Source: CAMYLR01 sp039588915 (GTDB taxonomy: Bacteria > Gemmatimonadota > Gemmatimonadetes > JACCXV01 > JAHWKZ01). From it: DNA of 16,154 bases. The DNA lies in assembly GCA_039588915.1 (NCBI GenBank), contig JBDGYV010000067.1, positions 1 through 16,154 of the forward strand. The letters run 5' to 3'. The notes under the pieces were generated by a model. The model saw only the letters and a list, made by a program, of their open reading frames with translations. It was not told the origin of the DNA and made no database searches. Positions 1 to 9,933 of the stretch are shown in pieces. Positions within the stretch are counted from its first letter, which is position 1, and each line of letters starts with the position of its first letter. The position numbers and the translations under genes were made by a program.

Positions 1-105
1 GTGTCTCTGATCATCCCGGTCGCGATGGCGGAGGGGTTGCGGTTCGCGATCCGTGAAGGCGGTCGGACCGTCGGCGCCGGCGTCGTTACAAAGATCACTA
101 AGTAG
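1..105 (+). CDS. tuf: Elongation factor EF-Tu, 3' end only (left copy)
   Basis: Only the last 34 codons and the TAG stop (103-105) are inside the window; the gene continues to the left. The visible peptide is the end of EF-Tu domain 3, with the hallmark run GLRFAIREGGRTVGAG followed by VVTKITK. EF-Tu is the GTPase that delivers aminoacyl-tRNA to the ribosomal A site. The DNA is identical to the end of the tuf gene at the right edge of the window. This gene is followed after only 13 nt by rpmG, the usual position of the tufB copy upstream of secE-nusG. Whether the rest of this copy is intact cannot be seen. Identification is secure; the partial state is caused by the window edge. Confidence 0.93.
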   Translation: MSLIIPVAMAEGLRFAIREGGRTVGAGVVTKITK

Positions 106-108
106 GAG
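104..108 (+). promoter_or_regulatory. Shine-Dalgarno AGGAG of rpmG, overlapping the tuf stop codon
   Basis: AGGAG overlaps the TAG stop of tuf (103-105) and lies 10 nt before the TTG at 119. It supports that TTG as the L33 start and implies translational coupling to tuf. Because it lies inside the tuf repeat, the same ribosome-binding sequence follows the right-hand tuf copy too. Confidence 0.55.
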
Positions 109-118
109 CGCTAAAGGC

Positions 119-277
119 TTGGCTGCGATACGGGAAAAAATAACGCTTGAGTGCACGCAGTGTAAGGAGCGGAACTACAACACGACGAAGAATCGGCGCA
201 CTCATCCCGATCGTGTCGAGTATCGCAAGTACTGCACTCGGTGCCGAACCCATACGATGCACAAGGAGACGAAGTAG
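119..277 (+). CDS. rpmG: 50S ribosomal protein L33
   Basis: Encodes 52 residues, the usual L33 length. L33 is a small large-subunit protein near the E site. Four cysteines form two CxxC pairs (C12/C15 and C39/C42), so this is the zinc-ribbon (C+) form. The central motif NTTKNRRTHPDR is typical of the family. I chose the TTG at 119 because it gives the family's AAIREKITLEC N-terminus and has AGGAG at 104-108; the longer GTG start at 53 would overlap tuf by 53 nt and add unrelated residues. The gene sits between tuf and tRNA-Trp, the normal place for rpmG next to secE-nusG. The non-ATG start is the only uncertain part. Confidence 0.92.
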   Translation: MAAIREKITLECTQCKERNYNTTKNRRTHPDRVEYRKYCTRCRTHTMHKETK

Positions 278-330
278 GCGCCGGGGTCGGTCGGACGTAA
301 CGCGGAAGTTCGGCACCCTATGACTCCTGC

Positions 331-406
331 AGGGGTGTAGCTCAGATGGAAGAGCAGCGGACTCCAAATCCGCAGGTCGCAGGTTCGAGCCCTGTCACCC
401 CTGCCA
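331..406 (+). tRNA. trnW: tRNA-Trp (anticodon CCA)
   Basis: I folded the cloverleaf by hand. The acceptor stem 331-337 pairs fully with 396-402, followed by discriminator G403 and a genome-encoded CCA at 404-406. The D stem is 340-343/352-355. The anticodon stem is 357-361/369-373 with loop 362-368 and anticodon CCA at 364-366. The T stem is 379-383/391-395 with loop TTCGAGC. It lies 53 nt after rpmG and 22 nt before secE with no visible promoter or terminator of its own, so it is probably excised from the rpmG-secE-nusG transcript by RNase P and 3' processing. tRNA-Trp in this position is common in bacteria. Confidence 0.97.
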
Positions 407-428
407 GACGCACGGCGCGGAGCGGAAA

Positions 429-617
429 ATGATTGAGAAGATTCGTCAGTTTCTACGAGAAGTTCGCGGCGAGATGGAGAAAGTCACTTGGCCTGGGCGC
501 CCTGAAGTCCGTGCCGCAACGGTCGTGATCATCGTGCTCGTCATCTTGCTGGCGGTGTTCATTGGCGGGATCGACTTCGCCATAAACCGCATTCTGGGAC
601 TCTTCTTCCGACTATAG
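429..617 (+). CDS. secE: Preprotein translocase subunit SecE
   Basis: Encodes 62 residues, the short single-span SecE found in most bacteria outside the enterics. SecE clamps SecY in the inner-membrane SecYEG protein-conducting channel. An amphipathic N-terminal helix with the family signature EMEKVTWP (residues 15-22) is followed by one hydrophobic membrane span at about residues 31-47 (TVVIIVLVILLAVFIGG). ATG 429 is preceded by GGAG at 419-422. The stop (615-617) lies 11 nt before nusG, a near-universal pairing that confirms both calls. Confidence 0.96.
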   Translation: MIEKIRQFLREVRGEMEKVTWPGRPEVRAATVVIIVLVILLAVFIGGIDFAINRILGLFFRL

Positions 618-628
618 GATTCTAGACG

Positions 629-1228
629 ATGGCCGACGAACAGATCAGCGATCAGACCACGACCGAGGAGCCCGTAACGGGCAAGACGAACGGCGCACAG
701 TGGTACGCGCTCCAGGTCTACTCGGGCCATGAGAATAAGGTCCGGACGCTGCTCGAGAAACGACTCGGAGAGAACACCGACCCCAACGTTCTCGTCAACC
801 AAGTGCTCGTGCCGACTCAAGAAGTGATGGAGATCAAGCAGGGGAAGAAAACCAAGGTTACCAAGAACCTCTACCCAGGCTACATCCTCGTCGAAGCCGT
901 GATGAACGAGGAGACGCGGTACTTCATCAACCGTATTAGCGGAATTATCAAGTTTCTCGGCGCGGGCAGCACACCTCAACCGCTCAGGGAGCGGGAGGTC
1001 AACAAGGTGCTGGGTCGCATCGACGAGGTGAAAGAGCCGGTCGAGATCGAGGAGATTCCGTTCGACGTGGGTGATCCGGTCGACGTGGTCGAGGGCCCGT
1101 TCAGCGATTTCAGCGGAGTGGTCGAAGAGGTGTATCCCGAGAAGGGGAAAGTCAAGGTAACGGTAAGTCTGTTCGGGCGGCCGACCGCCGTTGAGCTCGA
1201 TTACTTGCAGCTCAAGAAAACCAACTGA
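629..1228 (+). CDS. nusG: Transcription termination/antitermination factor NusG
   Basis: Encodes 199 residues. NusG binds the beta' clamp helices of RNA polymerase, modulates pausing and Rho-dependent termination, and links polymerase to the ribosome. The NGN domain runs from about residue 24 (WYALQVYSGHENKV) to about 130, including LYPGYILVEA at 81-90. The KOW domain covers about residues 147-177 (VGDPVDVVEGPFSDFSG, then GKVKV). A roughly 23-residue acidic, Thr-rich leader precedes the NGN domain, a modest extension compared with E. coli. ATG 629 has AGGA at 616-619, overlapping the secE stop. rplK follows after 20 nt. Confidence 0.97.
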   Translation: MADEQISDQTTTEEPVTGKTNGAQWYALQVYSGHENKVRTLLEKRLGENTDPNVLVNQVLVPTQEVMEIKQGKKTKVTKNLYPGYILVEAVMNEETRYFINRISGIIKFLGAGSTPQPLREREVNKVLGRIDEVKEPVEIEEIPFDVGDPVDVVEGPFSDFSGVVEEVYPEKGKVKVTVSLFGRPTAVELDYLQLKKTN

Positions 1229-1248
1229 AGATCGCAACAGGATAGATA

Positions 1249-1677
1249 ATGGCCAAGAAGATCATCGCGCAGATAAAGCTCCAGATCCCGGCCGGGCAGG
1301 CGAATCCCGCTCCGCCGGTGGGACCAGCTTTGGGTCAGCACAGCGTGAACATCATGGAGTTCTGCAAGGCCTTCAACTCCAAGACTGCGCAGCAGGCAGG
1401 TCTCATCATTCCGGTGGTAATCACTGTCTTTGCCGATCGGTCGTTCACCTTCATCACCAAGACGCCGCCGGCGTCGATTCTGCTGAAGAAGGCGGCTGGG
1501 TTAGAGAAGGCTTCAGCTGAGCCCAATCGGGACAAGGTTGCCAGCGTGACCAGGGAGCAATGTCGAGAGATCGCGCGAACCAAGATGGCGGACCTGAACG
1601 CAGTCGACATCGAGGCAGCGGCCAACATGATCGCCGGCACCGCTCGGTCGATGGGCATCGAGGTGACGAGCGAATGA
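1249..1677 (+). CDS. rplK: 50S ribosomal protein L11
   Basis: Encodes 142 residues, the standard L11 length. L11 binds 23S rRNA at the GTPase-associated centre and is needed for RelA activation. The N-terminal domain carries the proline-rich PPVGPALGQHSVNIMEFC stretch (about residues 23-40), the hinge region contains KTPPAS, and the C-terminal rRNA-binding domain ends with DLNAVDIEAAANMIAGTARS. AGGA at 1239-1242 precedes ATG 1249. The final codons contain the strong Shine-Dalgarno for rplA, and the stop overlaps the rplA start as ATGA, the usual coupled rplKA arrangement. Confidence 0.98.
   Translation: MAKKIIAQIKLQIPAGQANPAPPVGPALGQHSVNIMEFCKAFNSKTAQQAGLIIPVVITVFADRSFTFITKTPPASILLKKAAGLEKASAEPNRDKVASVTREQCREIARTKMADLNAVDIEAAANMIAGTARSMGIEVTSE
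1660..1666 (+). promoter_or_regulatory. Shine-Dalgarno GAGGTGA of rplA inside rplK
   Basis: GAGGTGA is an extended match to the anti-Shine-Dalgarno. It sits inside the last rplK codons, 7 nt before the ATG at 1674. It fixes the rplA start at the ATGA overlap and favours coupled L11/L1 synthesis. Confidence 0.7.
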
Positions 1678-2381
1678 GTCCAAGACTGGCGAGCCGCGGT
1701 CGTCGTTACCGGGAGGCGGCCGAGAAGCGAGAGAACGATCAGCGGTACACAGTGCCGGAAGCGGTTGAAACGCTGTTGGCGATGCCGGCGGCCAAGTTCG
1801 AGGAAACCATCGAACTGGCCGCGCGCCTCGGGGTGGATCCGCGGCACGCCGATCAAATCGTGCGCGGGACTGTTGTCCTCCCGCATGGCACGGGTCGGAG
1901 CGTAAACGTAACCGTCGTTGCTCAAGGCGAGAAGCAGCGTGAGGCCGAGGACGCGGGCGCTGATGTCGTGGGTGGCAAAGAGATCGTGGAGAAGATCCAA
2001 GACGGTTGGTTGGAGACGGACGTCATTATCGCTACGCCCGACATGATGAGTGAGGTCGGGAAGCTCGGACGTCTGCTCGGACCTCGAGGCCTAATGCCGA
2101 ACCCAAAGAGCGGCACGGTGACCTTCGACGTTGGGAAAGCGGTGCGCGACGTCAAGGCTGGGAAGATCGAGTTCCGGACCGACAAGACTGGGAACATCCA
2201 CGTACCGGTCGGCAAACGTTCGTTTACCAAGGATCAACTGGTCGAGAATATCCAGGTATTCATGGAAACGATCGTGCGGGCCAAGCCGGCTACGTCGAAG
2301 GGGCAGTACGTGCGATCAGTAACGATCTCGAGCACCATGGGCCCTGGTGTCTCGCTAGACGCCAACCTGTTCCGCGCATAA
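1674..2381 (+). CDS. rplA: 50S ribosomal protein L1
   Basis: Encodes 235 residues, matching normal L1 length. L1 forms the mobile L1 stalk that helps release deacylated tRNA, and in many bacteria it represses its own operon by binding the rplK leader mRNA. The L1 signature lies in GRLLGPRGLMPNPKSGTV, followed by KAGKIEFRTDKTGNIH and the end GPGVSLDANLF. I chose ATG 1674, which overlaps the rplK stop and has GAGGTGA 7 nt upstream. A longer in-frame start at 1560 lies deep inside rplK and adds no L1-like residues. rplJ begins 16 nt later, so there is no room for an independent rplJ promoter. Confidence 0.97.
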   Translation: MSPRLASRGRRYREAAEKRENDQRYTVPEAVETLLAMPAAKFEETIELAARLGVDPRHADQIVRGTVVLPHGTGRSVNVTVVAQGEKQREAEDAGADVVGGKEIVEKIQDGWLETDVIIATPDMMSEVGKLGRLLGPRGLMPNPKSGTVTFDVGKAVRDVKAGKIEFRTDKTGNIHVPVGKRSFTKDQLVENIQVFMETIVRAKPATSKGQYVRSVTISSTMGPGVSLDANLFRA

Positions 2382-2397
2382 CGGGAGCGAAGATTCG

Positions 2398-3057
2398 ATG
2401 GCTACGGCTGAGAAGAAAAAGATCGTAACCGGGCTCGGAGCACGTTTGAGCGGGGTCAAGTGTCTGTACCTGGCAGATTTCACCGGTCTCGGTGTAGCTG
2501 AGATAACCGATCTCCGTCGTCGCCTGTCGGACGCTGATGTCGATTTCGTGGTCGTGAAGAACACGCTCGCTAAGCGCGCGCTCGAGGATACCCCGTACGC
2601 CGAGCTGGCGGAGTACCTGGAAGGTCCGAATGCGTTTGCGTTTTCGACCGAGGATGTGGTGAGTCCGGCTAACGTGCTGACCGACTTCGCCAAAGCCTCC
2701 GATCGGCCACAGATCAAGGCCGGCGCAATCGAGGGGCAGGTCGTTTCGCTGGAAGAGATTCGGCGCATCGCGAAGCTCCCGGCGCGAGAAGCGCTGCTGG
2801 GTCAGATCGTCGGATATGCTCGATCGCCGATCGCCGGACTCGTATACACGCTGAACGGGCTGCTGTCGCAGTTCGTCCGGACTATGGATGCGATGCGTAT
2901 CCAACGCGAACAAAGCGAACCCGCGCCAACGGAACAAGCCGCAACTGTCGAAGAAGAGACGCCGGTCGAAGACGTCGCGGTGGCAGAACAGGAGGTACCC
3001 GCGGAGGAAGAGGGAACTCCACCGGCCGATGTTGAACAACCAGATCTGGAAAGCTAG
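2398..3057 (+). CDS. rplJ: 50S ribosomal protein L10 with acidic C-terminal tail
   Basis: Encodes 219 residues, against roughly 165-180 for typical L10. L10 anchors L7/L12 dimers to the 23S rRNA stalk base. The N-terminal globular domain is normal: GVKCLYLADFTGLGVAEITDLRR, then VVVKNTLAKRAL and GPNAFAF. The L12-binding helix region follows (about 128-170). The last 49 residues (171-219) are an extra tail rich in Glu, Pro, Ala and Val. I count 17 acidic residues and no Lys or Arg, and the tail is probably disordered. GGGAG at 2383-2387 precedes ATG 2398. The gap to rplA is only 16 nt, so the long rplJ leader used for L10 autoregulation in E. coli is absent. The tail's role is unknown. Confidence 0.96.
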   Translation: MATAEKKKIVTGLGARLSGVKCLYLADFTGLGVAEITDLRRRLSDADVDFVVVKNTLAKRALEDTPYAELAEYLEGPNAFAFSTEDVVSPANVLTDFAKASDRPQIKAGAIEGQVVSLEEIRRIAKLPAREALLGQIVGYARSPIAGLVYTLNGLLSQFVRTMDAMRIQREQSEPAPTEQAATVEEETPVEDVAVAEQEVPAEEEGTPPADVEQPDLES

Positions 3058-3092
3058 CAAGGCATTCACCGTAACCCGTTAAGGAGAGCAGG

Positions 3093-3482
3093 ATGGCCAA
3101 AGCGACCCTAAAGAAGGATGAGATTCTCGAGGCGATCGGCAACATGTCGGTTCTCGAGTTGGCCGAGATGGTCAAGGACATGGAGGACAAATTCGGCGTT
3201 ACGGCGGCTGCACCGGTTGCGGTTGCGCCCGCCGCCGGTGGTGCTGCCGCCTCAGAAGCAGAGGAAGAGAAGGATTCTTTCGATGTCGTCCTGACAGCCG
3301 CTGGTGAGAAGAAGATTCAGGTTATCAAGGTGGTCCGCGAGCTGACTTCACTGGGTCTCAAAGAGGCCAAGGAGTTAGTCGACGGCGCCCCCAATCCGAT
3401 CAAGGAAGATGTGACCAAGGCGGAAGCCGAGGAGGTCCAGAAGAAGATCGAAGAGGCTGGCGGGTCGGTCGAACTCAAGTAG
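3093..3482 (+). CDS. rplL: 50S ribosomal protein L7/L12
   Basis: Encodes 129 residues. L7/L12 dimers on L10 recruit translational GTPases such as EF-Tu and EF-G, both also encoded in this window. The N-terminal dimerisation domain (about 1-35) contains LELAEMVKDMEDKFGV. It is followed by an Ala/Pro/Gly hinge (about 36-60) and the C-terminal domain with the conserved EKKIQVIKVVRELTSLGLKE and LVDGAPNPIKE. AAGGAG at 3081-3086 precedes ATG 3093. The gap to rpoB is 43 nt. It contains a T-run at 3491-3496 but no convincing stem, so no rplL-rpoB terminator is called. Confidence 0.98.
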   Translation: MAKATLKKDEILEAIGNMSVLELAEMVKDMEDKFGVTAAAPVAVAPAAGGAAASEAEEEKDSFDVVLTAAGEKKIQVIKVVRELTSLGLKEAKELVDGAPNPIKEDVTKAEAEEVQKKIEEAGGSVELK

Positions 3483-3513
3483 ACAAGGACTTTTTTCTAG
3501 TCAGCCCAGCGAA

Positions 3514-3519
3514 AAGGAG
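3514..3519 (+). promoter_or_regulatory. Shine-Dalgarno AAGGAG deciding a TTG start for rpoB
   Basis: AAGGAG ends 6 nt before TTG 3526. No ATG or GTG in frame is similarly placed, so the beta subunit appears to start at TTG. Confidence 0.65.
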
Positions 3520-3525
3520 TCGCAT

Positions 3526-6500
3526 TTGAGCCCCAAGACGCTCGAGAAGCAACACTCATTCGCCAAGCTCGGCGAATCGATGGACATGCCCGACCTACTG
3601 GCGGTCCAGAAGGAGTCGTTCGCCAAGCTCCTTCAGGCCGACCTGGTGCCCAATAAACGGGTAGCCGAAGGACTCCAGGCTGTTTTTAAAGACGTTTTTC
3701 CGATCACTGACGTCAAGGAGAACTACTCGCTGGAGTTTGTCCAATACTCGATCGGTGACCCGAAATACACCGTTGAAGAGTGCCAGGAGCGTGACATGAC
3801 GTTTGCCGCGCCTCTGAAAGCCACGCTTAGGCTGGTTATGAAGGAGGAGGTGGAGGGCGAGAAGAAGATCAAGGCGGTGACCGAGAAGGAGGTCTTCTTG
3901 GGTGAGGTCCCTTTGCTTACCGAGCTTGGGACTTTCGTCATAAACGGGGCCGAGCGGGTGATTGTCAGCCAGCTCCATCGTTCACCCGGCGTCGTTTTCG
4001 AGGAGAACATCCATCCCAACGGGCAAAAGATCTATAGCGCCCGGATCATACCGTTCCGTGGATCGTGGGTTGAGTTCAATGTCGACATTCACGACGTGAT
4101 CAACGTGCACATCGACAAGAAGAAGAAGTTCCCAGTCACGGCACTGCTGCGCGCATTCGGTTACGAAACCAATGAGGAGATTCTCAAGCTCTTCTACAAG
4201 AAGAAGAACGTCGACATCTCTGATACCAAGGACCGCGAACGGAGGCACGACTTGTTGGGTGCTCCGCTAGCGGGCGACATCATCGACAAGAAGACTGGCG
4301 AGATCTTGTTCGAGGCCAATACGGAGATCAACGCGGACGTCTATAAGATCCTTCGTAAGAAGGGAATAAAGAAATTCGCGATCTACGCGAGTAACCTAGG
4401 GCTGCCGCGGACCGAAGCGCATCTGATCGCAAACACACTTCGCAAAGATCCCACTACCGATCAGAACGACGCTTTGCAGAAGATCTACAGCCTCATGCGA
4501 TCGGGCGATGCGCCAAATCTGACAATCGCTCGCGAACACCTTGAACGCTTGTTCTTCGACCCCAAGCGCTATGACTTGGGCCGCGTCGGACGTTACAAGC
4601 TCAACCAGCGGTTGGAGGTCGACGAAGCGGCCGATGTGACGGTTCTCAGGCGTGAGGACTTTGTCGAGATCATCAAGTACTTGATCCAGTTGAGAAACAG
4701 CGTTGGCTACGTTGACGATATCGATCACTTAGGTAACCGTCGTGTGCGATCGATTGGTGAGCTGATCGCCAATCAATTCTCGCTCGGCCTGTCGCGTATG
4801 GCGCGGCTCGTGCGGGAGCGGATGACGACGCAGGATCCGGAGAAGATGTCGCTCGATGACCTGGTGAACGCGCGAACGGTGAGCGCGGTTATCAACGCTT
4901 TCTTTGGCTCGAGCCAGCTGTCGCAGTTCATGGACCAGACGAACCCGTTGGCTGAGATGACCCATAAACGGCGCTTGTCAGCGCTGGGACCTGGCGGCCT
5001 GACGCGCGAGCGGGCTGGTTTCGAGGTGCGCGATGTTCACTACTCCCACTACGGCCGAATGTGCCCAATCGAGACGCCGGAGGGGCCCAACATCGGTCTC
5101 ATCACGAGCCTGTCGACGTACGCACGGATCAACGATCTCGGCTTCATCGAGACCCCGTACCGAAAAGTTGTCAAGGGCAAGGTTACGGACCAGATCGTCT
5201 ATCTGTCCGCGAGCGAAGAGGACCATTACGTAATCGCCCAGGCGAACGCCGAGCTCGACAGCAACGGGCGGTTCAAGAACGACTACGTCTTGTGCCGAAA
5301 GCGGGGCGATTTTCCACTGATGAAGCCGACCGAAATCGACTTCATGGACGTCTCACCGGAGCAGCTGGTCTCGATCGCGGCGGCATTGATCCCGTTCCTT
5401 GACCATGACGACGCCAACCGCGCGCTGATGGGCTCGAACATGCAACGACAAGCCGTACCGCTGTTGGAGCCGCAGGCGCCGGTCGTCGGAACCGGGCTCG
5501 AGAATCGGGTTGCGATTGACTCCGGCGCAGTAGTGATCGCGCTGCGCGACGGCGTGGTCGAGAGCGTCACTTCAGACCGGATCATCGTACGACGCAAGGG
5601 CAAGAGGGGCCCAGCAGAAGGCAACGGCAAAATCGATTTCGCCAACGCAGATATCTACGAGCTCATGAAATTCCGTCGTACCAACCAGGATACGTGCATC
5701 AACCAGCGTCCGATTGTGACTCGCGGAGCGACTGTGAAGGCGGGGCAGGTCCTCGCGGATGGAGCCGCTACTTCGGGGGGCCGGCTGGCGTTGGGTGTCA
5801 ACACGTTGGTGGCGTTCATGCCTTGGTACGGCAGCAATTTCGAAGACGCCATCATCCTCAGCGAGAAGCTCGTCAAGGACGACACCTTTACTTCCGTCCA
5901 CATCCAGGAACTTGAGCTCCACGTTCGGGATACCAAGCGCGGTCAGGAAGAGATCACGCGCGAGATTCCCAACGTCGCCGAGGAAGCGCTGGTCAACCTG
6001 GATGATCGCGGGATCGTTCGGGTTGGGGCGTCGATCAAACCGGGCGACATCTTGGTGGGCAAAGTCAGTCCCAAGGGGGAAAAGGAGCTGTCCCCCGAGG
6101 AGCGGCTGTTGACCGCGATCTTCGGTGAGAAAGCCAAGGATGTTAAGGACACTTCGCTCAAGGCATCGCCGGGGTTGGAAGGCGTGGTCATTGATGCCAA
6201 GGTCTTCAGCCGCGACGAGAACGATCCGCTGACGGAACGCGACAAGCAACTCGAGATCGATCGCGCGAAGCGCTACGAGGAACGCGAGGTGGGCAAGGTA
6301 ACGGCCAGCCGCAACGAGCAGTTGTCAGAGATCCTCGCGGGTGCAACGGTTCAGTCGCTCAAGCATGGCAAGAGCGAACGTCAGAACATCTTCAAGATCG
6401 GCACCAAGCTGAAGGCAAAAGACGTTGAAGAACTGAACCTGTCGACGATCGAATGGGGCACGGCCGAGATCAAGGAGAAAAGAGCAAACGGACAGTTGCA

Positions 6501-7341
6501 AGAAGTCGTTGCCGCGGCGAAGGAAAAGGCCGATAACATTCGCGAAAAGACCGTCGAGCGCATCGAGAAGATCCACCAACGCGACGATTTACCGCCTGGC
6601 GTGGTGCAGCTGGTCAAGGTGTACGTGGCTCAGAAGCGTAAGGTCTCCGTCGGTGACAAGATGGCTGGGCGGCACGGGAACAAGGGTATCGTGGCGCGTG
6701 TCGTACCGGAGGAAGACATGCCCTTCCTGCCAGATGGTACGCCGGTCCAGATCGTGCTCAACCCGCTTGGCGTACCCAGCCGCATGAACGTGGGCCAGGT
6801 CCTGGAGACGCATCTCGGTTGGGCGGCCAAGATGCTCGGGTTCACCGTCGAGACGCCAGTCTTCCATGGCGCCACGGAGGCAGAGATCGATCAGTGGCTC
6901 GAAGAAGCCGGCCTACCCGGGGGTGGCAAGAGCAAGCTCTTCGACGGGACGACCGGCAAACCGTTCGACCACGAGGTAACGGTTGGATACATCTACATGC
7001 TCAAGCTGTCGCACCTCGTTGATGACAAGATCCACGCTCGGTCGATCGGGCCGTACTCGCTGGTAACTCAGCAGCCGTTGGCCGGGAAGGCACAGTTCGG
7101 AGGTCAGCGGTTCGGTGAAATGGAGGTGTGGGCACTTGAGGCGTACGGTGCTGCGCACACGCTTCAAGAGATGCTGACCGTCAAATCAGACGACGTGCAA
7201 GGTCGCTCGCGCGTCTACGAAGCCATCGTAAAGGGCGACAACCTGCCCGAGCCGGGCGTCCCGGAGTCGTTCCGGGTGCTGGTCAAGGAGCTGCAGAGCC
7301 TTGGACTATCGGTGGAGCTGGGTCGGAACGATGAAGAGTGA
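3526..7341 (+). CDS. rpoB: DNA-directed RNA polymerase subunit beta
   Basis: Encodes 1271 residues and is complete. Beta forms one pincer of RNA polymerase and part of the active site. Recognisable blocks are the N-terminal lobe ending around SQLHRSPGVVFEENIHPNGQ, then the rifampicin-binding cluster at residues 461-487 (GSSQLSQFMDQTNPLAEMTH, then KRRLSAL). Next come RMCPIETPEGPNIGLI, GVNTLVAFMPWYGSNFEDAI and the catalytic-centre loop KMAGRHGNKG at 1045-1054. The C-terminal clamp segment GGQRFGEMEVWALEAYGAAH ends the set. The residues matching E. coli D516, H526 and S531 are D, H and S, so no common rifampicin-resistance substitution is present. The start is TTG with AAGGAG 6 nt upstream. The protein is shorter than the 1342-residue E. 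coli beta, which carries lineage inserts. rpoC follows after 60 nt. Confidence 0.98.
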   Translation: MSPKTLEKQHSFAKLGESMDMPDLLAVQKESFAKLLQADLVPNKRVAEGLQAVFKDVFPITDVKENYSLEFVQYSIGDPKYTVEECQERDMTFAAPLKATLRLVMKEEVEGEKKIKAVTEKEVFLGEVPLLTELGTFVINGAERVIVSQLHRSPGVVFEENIHPNGQKIYSARIIPFRGSWVEFNVDIHDVINVHIDKKKKFPVTALLRAFGYETNEEILKLFYKKKNVDISDTKDRERRHDLLGAPLAGDIIDKKTGEILFEANTEINADVYKILRKKGIKKFAIYASNLGLPRTEAHLIANTLRKDPTTDQNDALQKIYSLMRSGDAPNLTIAREHLERLFFDPKRYDLGRVGRYKLNQRLEVDEAADVTVLRREDFVEIIKYLIQLRNSVGYVDDIDHLGNRRVRSIGELIANQFSLGLSRMARLVRERMTTQDPEKMSLDDLVNARTVSAVINAFFGSSQLSQFMDQTNPLAEMTHKRRLSALGPGGLTRERAGFEVRDVHYSHYGRMCPIETPEGPNIGLITSLSTYARINDLGFIETPYRKVVKGKVTDQIVYLSASEEDHYVIAQANAELDSNGRFKNDYVLCRKRGDFPLMKPTEIDFMDVSPEQLVSIAAALIPFLDHDDANRALMGSNMQRQAVPLLEPQAPVVGTGLENRVAIDSGAVVIALRDGVVESVTSDRIIVRRKGKRGPAEGNGKIDFANADIYELMKFRRTNQDTCINQRPIVTRGATVKAGQVLADGAATSGGRLALGVNTLVAFMPWYGSNFEDAIILSEKLVKDDTFTSVHIQELELHVRDTKRGQEEITREIPNVAEEALVNLDDRGIVRVGASIKPGDILVGKVSPKGEKELSPEERLLTAIFGEKAKDVKDTSLKASPGLEGVVIDAKVFSRDENDPLTERDKQLEIDRAKRYEEREVGKVTASRNEQLSEILAGATVQSLKHGKSERQNIFKIGTKLKAKDVEELNLSTIEWGTAEIKEKRANGQLQEVVAAAKEKADNIREKTVERIEKIHQRDDLPPGVVQLVKVYVAQKRKVSVGDKMAGRHGNKGIVARVVPEEDMPFLPDGTPVQIVLNPLGVPSRMNVGQVLETHLGWAAKMLGFTVETPVFHGATEAEIDQWLEEAGLPGGGKSKLFDGTTGKPFDHEVTVGYIYMLKLSHLVDDKIHARSIGPYSLVTQQPLAGKAQFGGQRFGEMEVWALEAYGAAHTLQEMLTVKSDDVQGRSRVYEAIVKGDNLPEPGVPESFRVLVKELQSLGLSVELGRNDEE

Positions 7342-7386
7342 AGCAGCGATATCAGAATTGCATTCCGCATGGATGTCAGTCCGTAG

Positions 7387-7392
7387 AGGAGG
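7387..7392 (+). promoter_or_regulatory. Shine-Dalgarno AGGAGG deciding a GTG start for rpoC
   Basis: A full AGGAGG lies 9 nt before GTG 7402. This supports the GTG that begins the beta' sequence at VIEFRTQRDD. Confidence 0.7.
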
Positions 7393-7401
7393 CGCCAAGA
7401 C

Positions 7402-9910
<2,509 letters not shown>

Positions 9911-9933
<23 letters not shown>

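Larger units (their letters stand above)
1..114 (+). repeat. Terminal direct repeat, left copy (tuf 3' end)
   Basis: Bases 1-114 match 16041-16154 exactly. The repeat covers the last 34 codons of EF-Tu, the stop codon and the next 9 nt (gagcgctaa). Divergence cannot be tested beyond this point because the window ends at 16154. The simplest reading is two nearly identical tuf genes flanking the rpo-str cluster, with the window or contig ending inside the repeat. Confidence 0.97.

Noticed and set aside
446..1237. A 263-codon open frame on the minus strand opposite secE-nusG
   Set aside because: It is antisense to two well-identified genes, has no recognisable domain, and is the kind of shadow frame common in GC-rich coding DNA.
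1560..1673. N-terminally extended L1 starting inside rplK
   Set aside because: The added residues do not resemble L1. The ATGA overlap with GAGGTGA is a far better start.
3483..3525. Intrinsic terminator or attenuator between rplL and rpoB (T-run at 3491-3496)
   Set aside because: No stable stem precedes the T-run by inspection. The known E. coli attenuator should not be assumed here.
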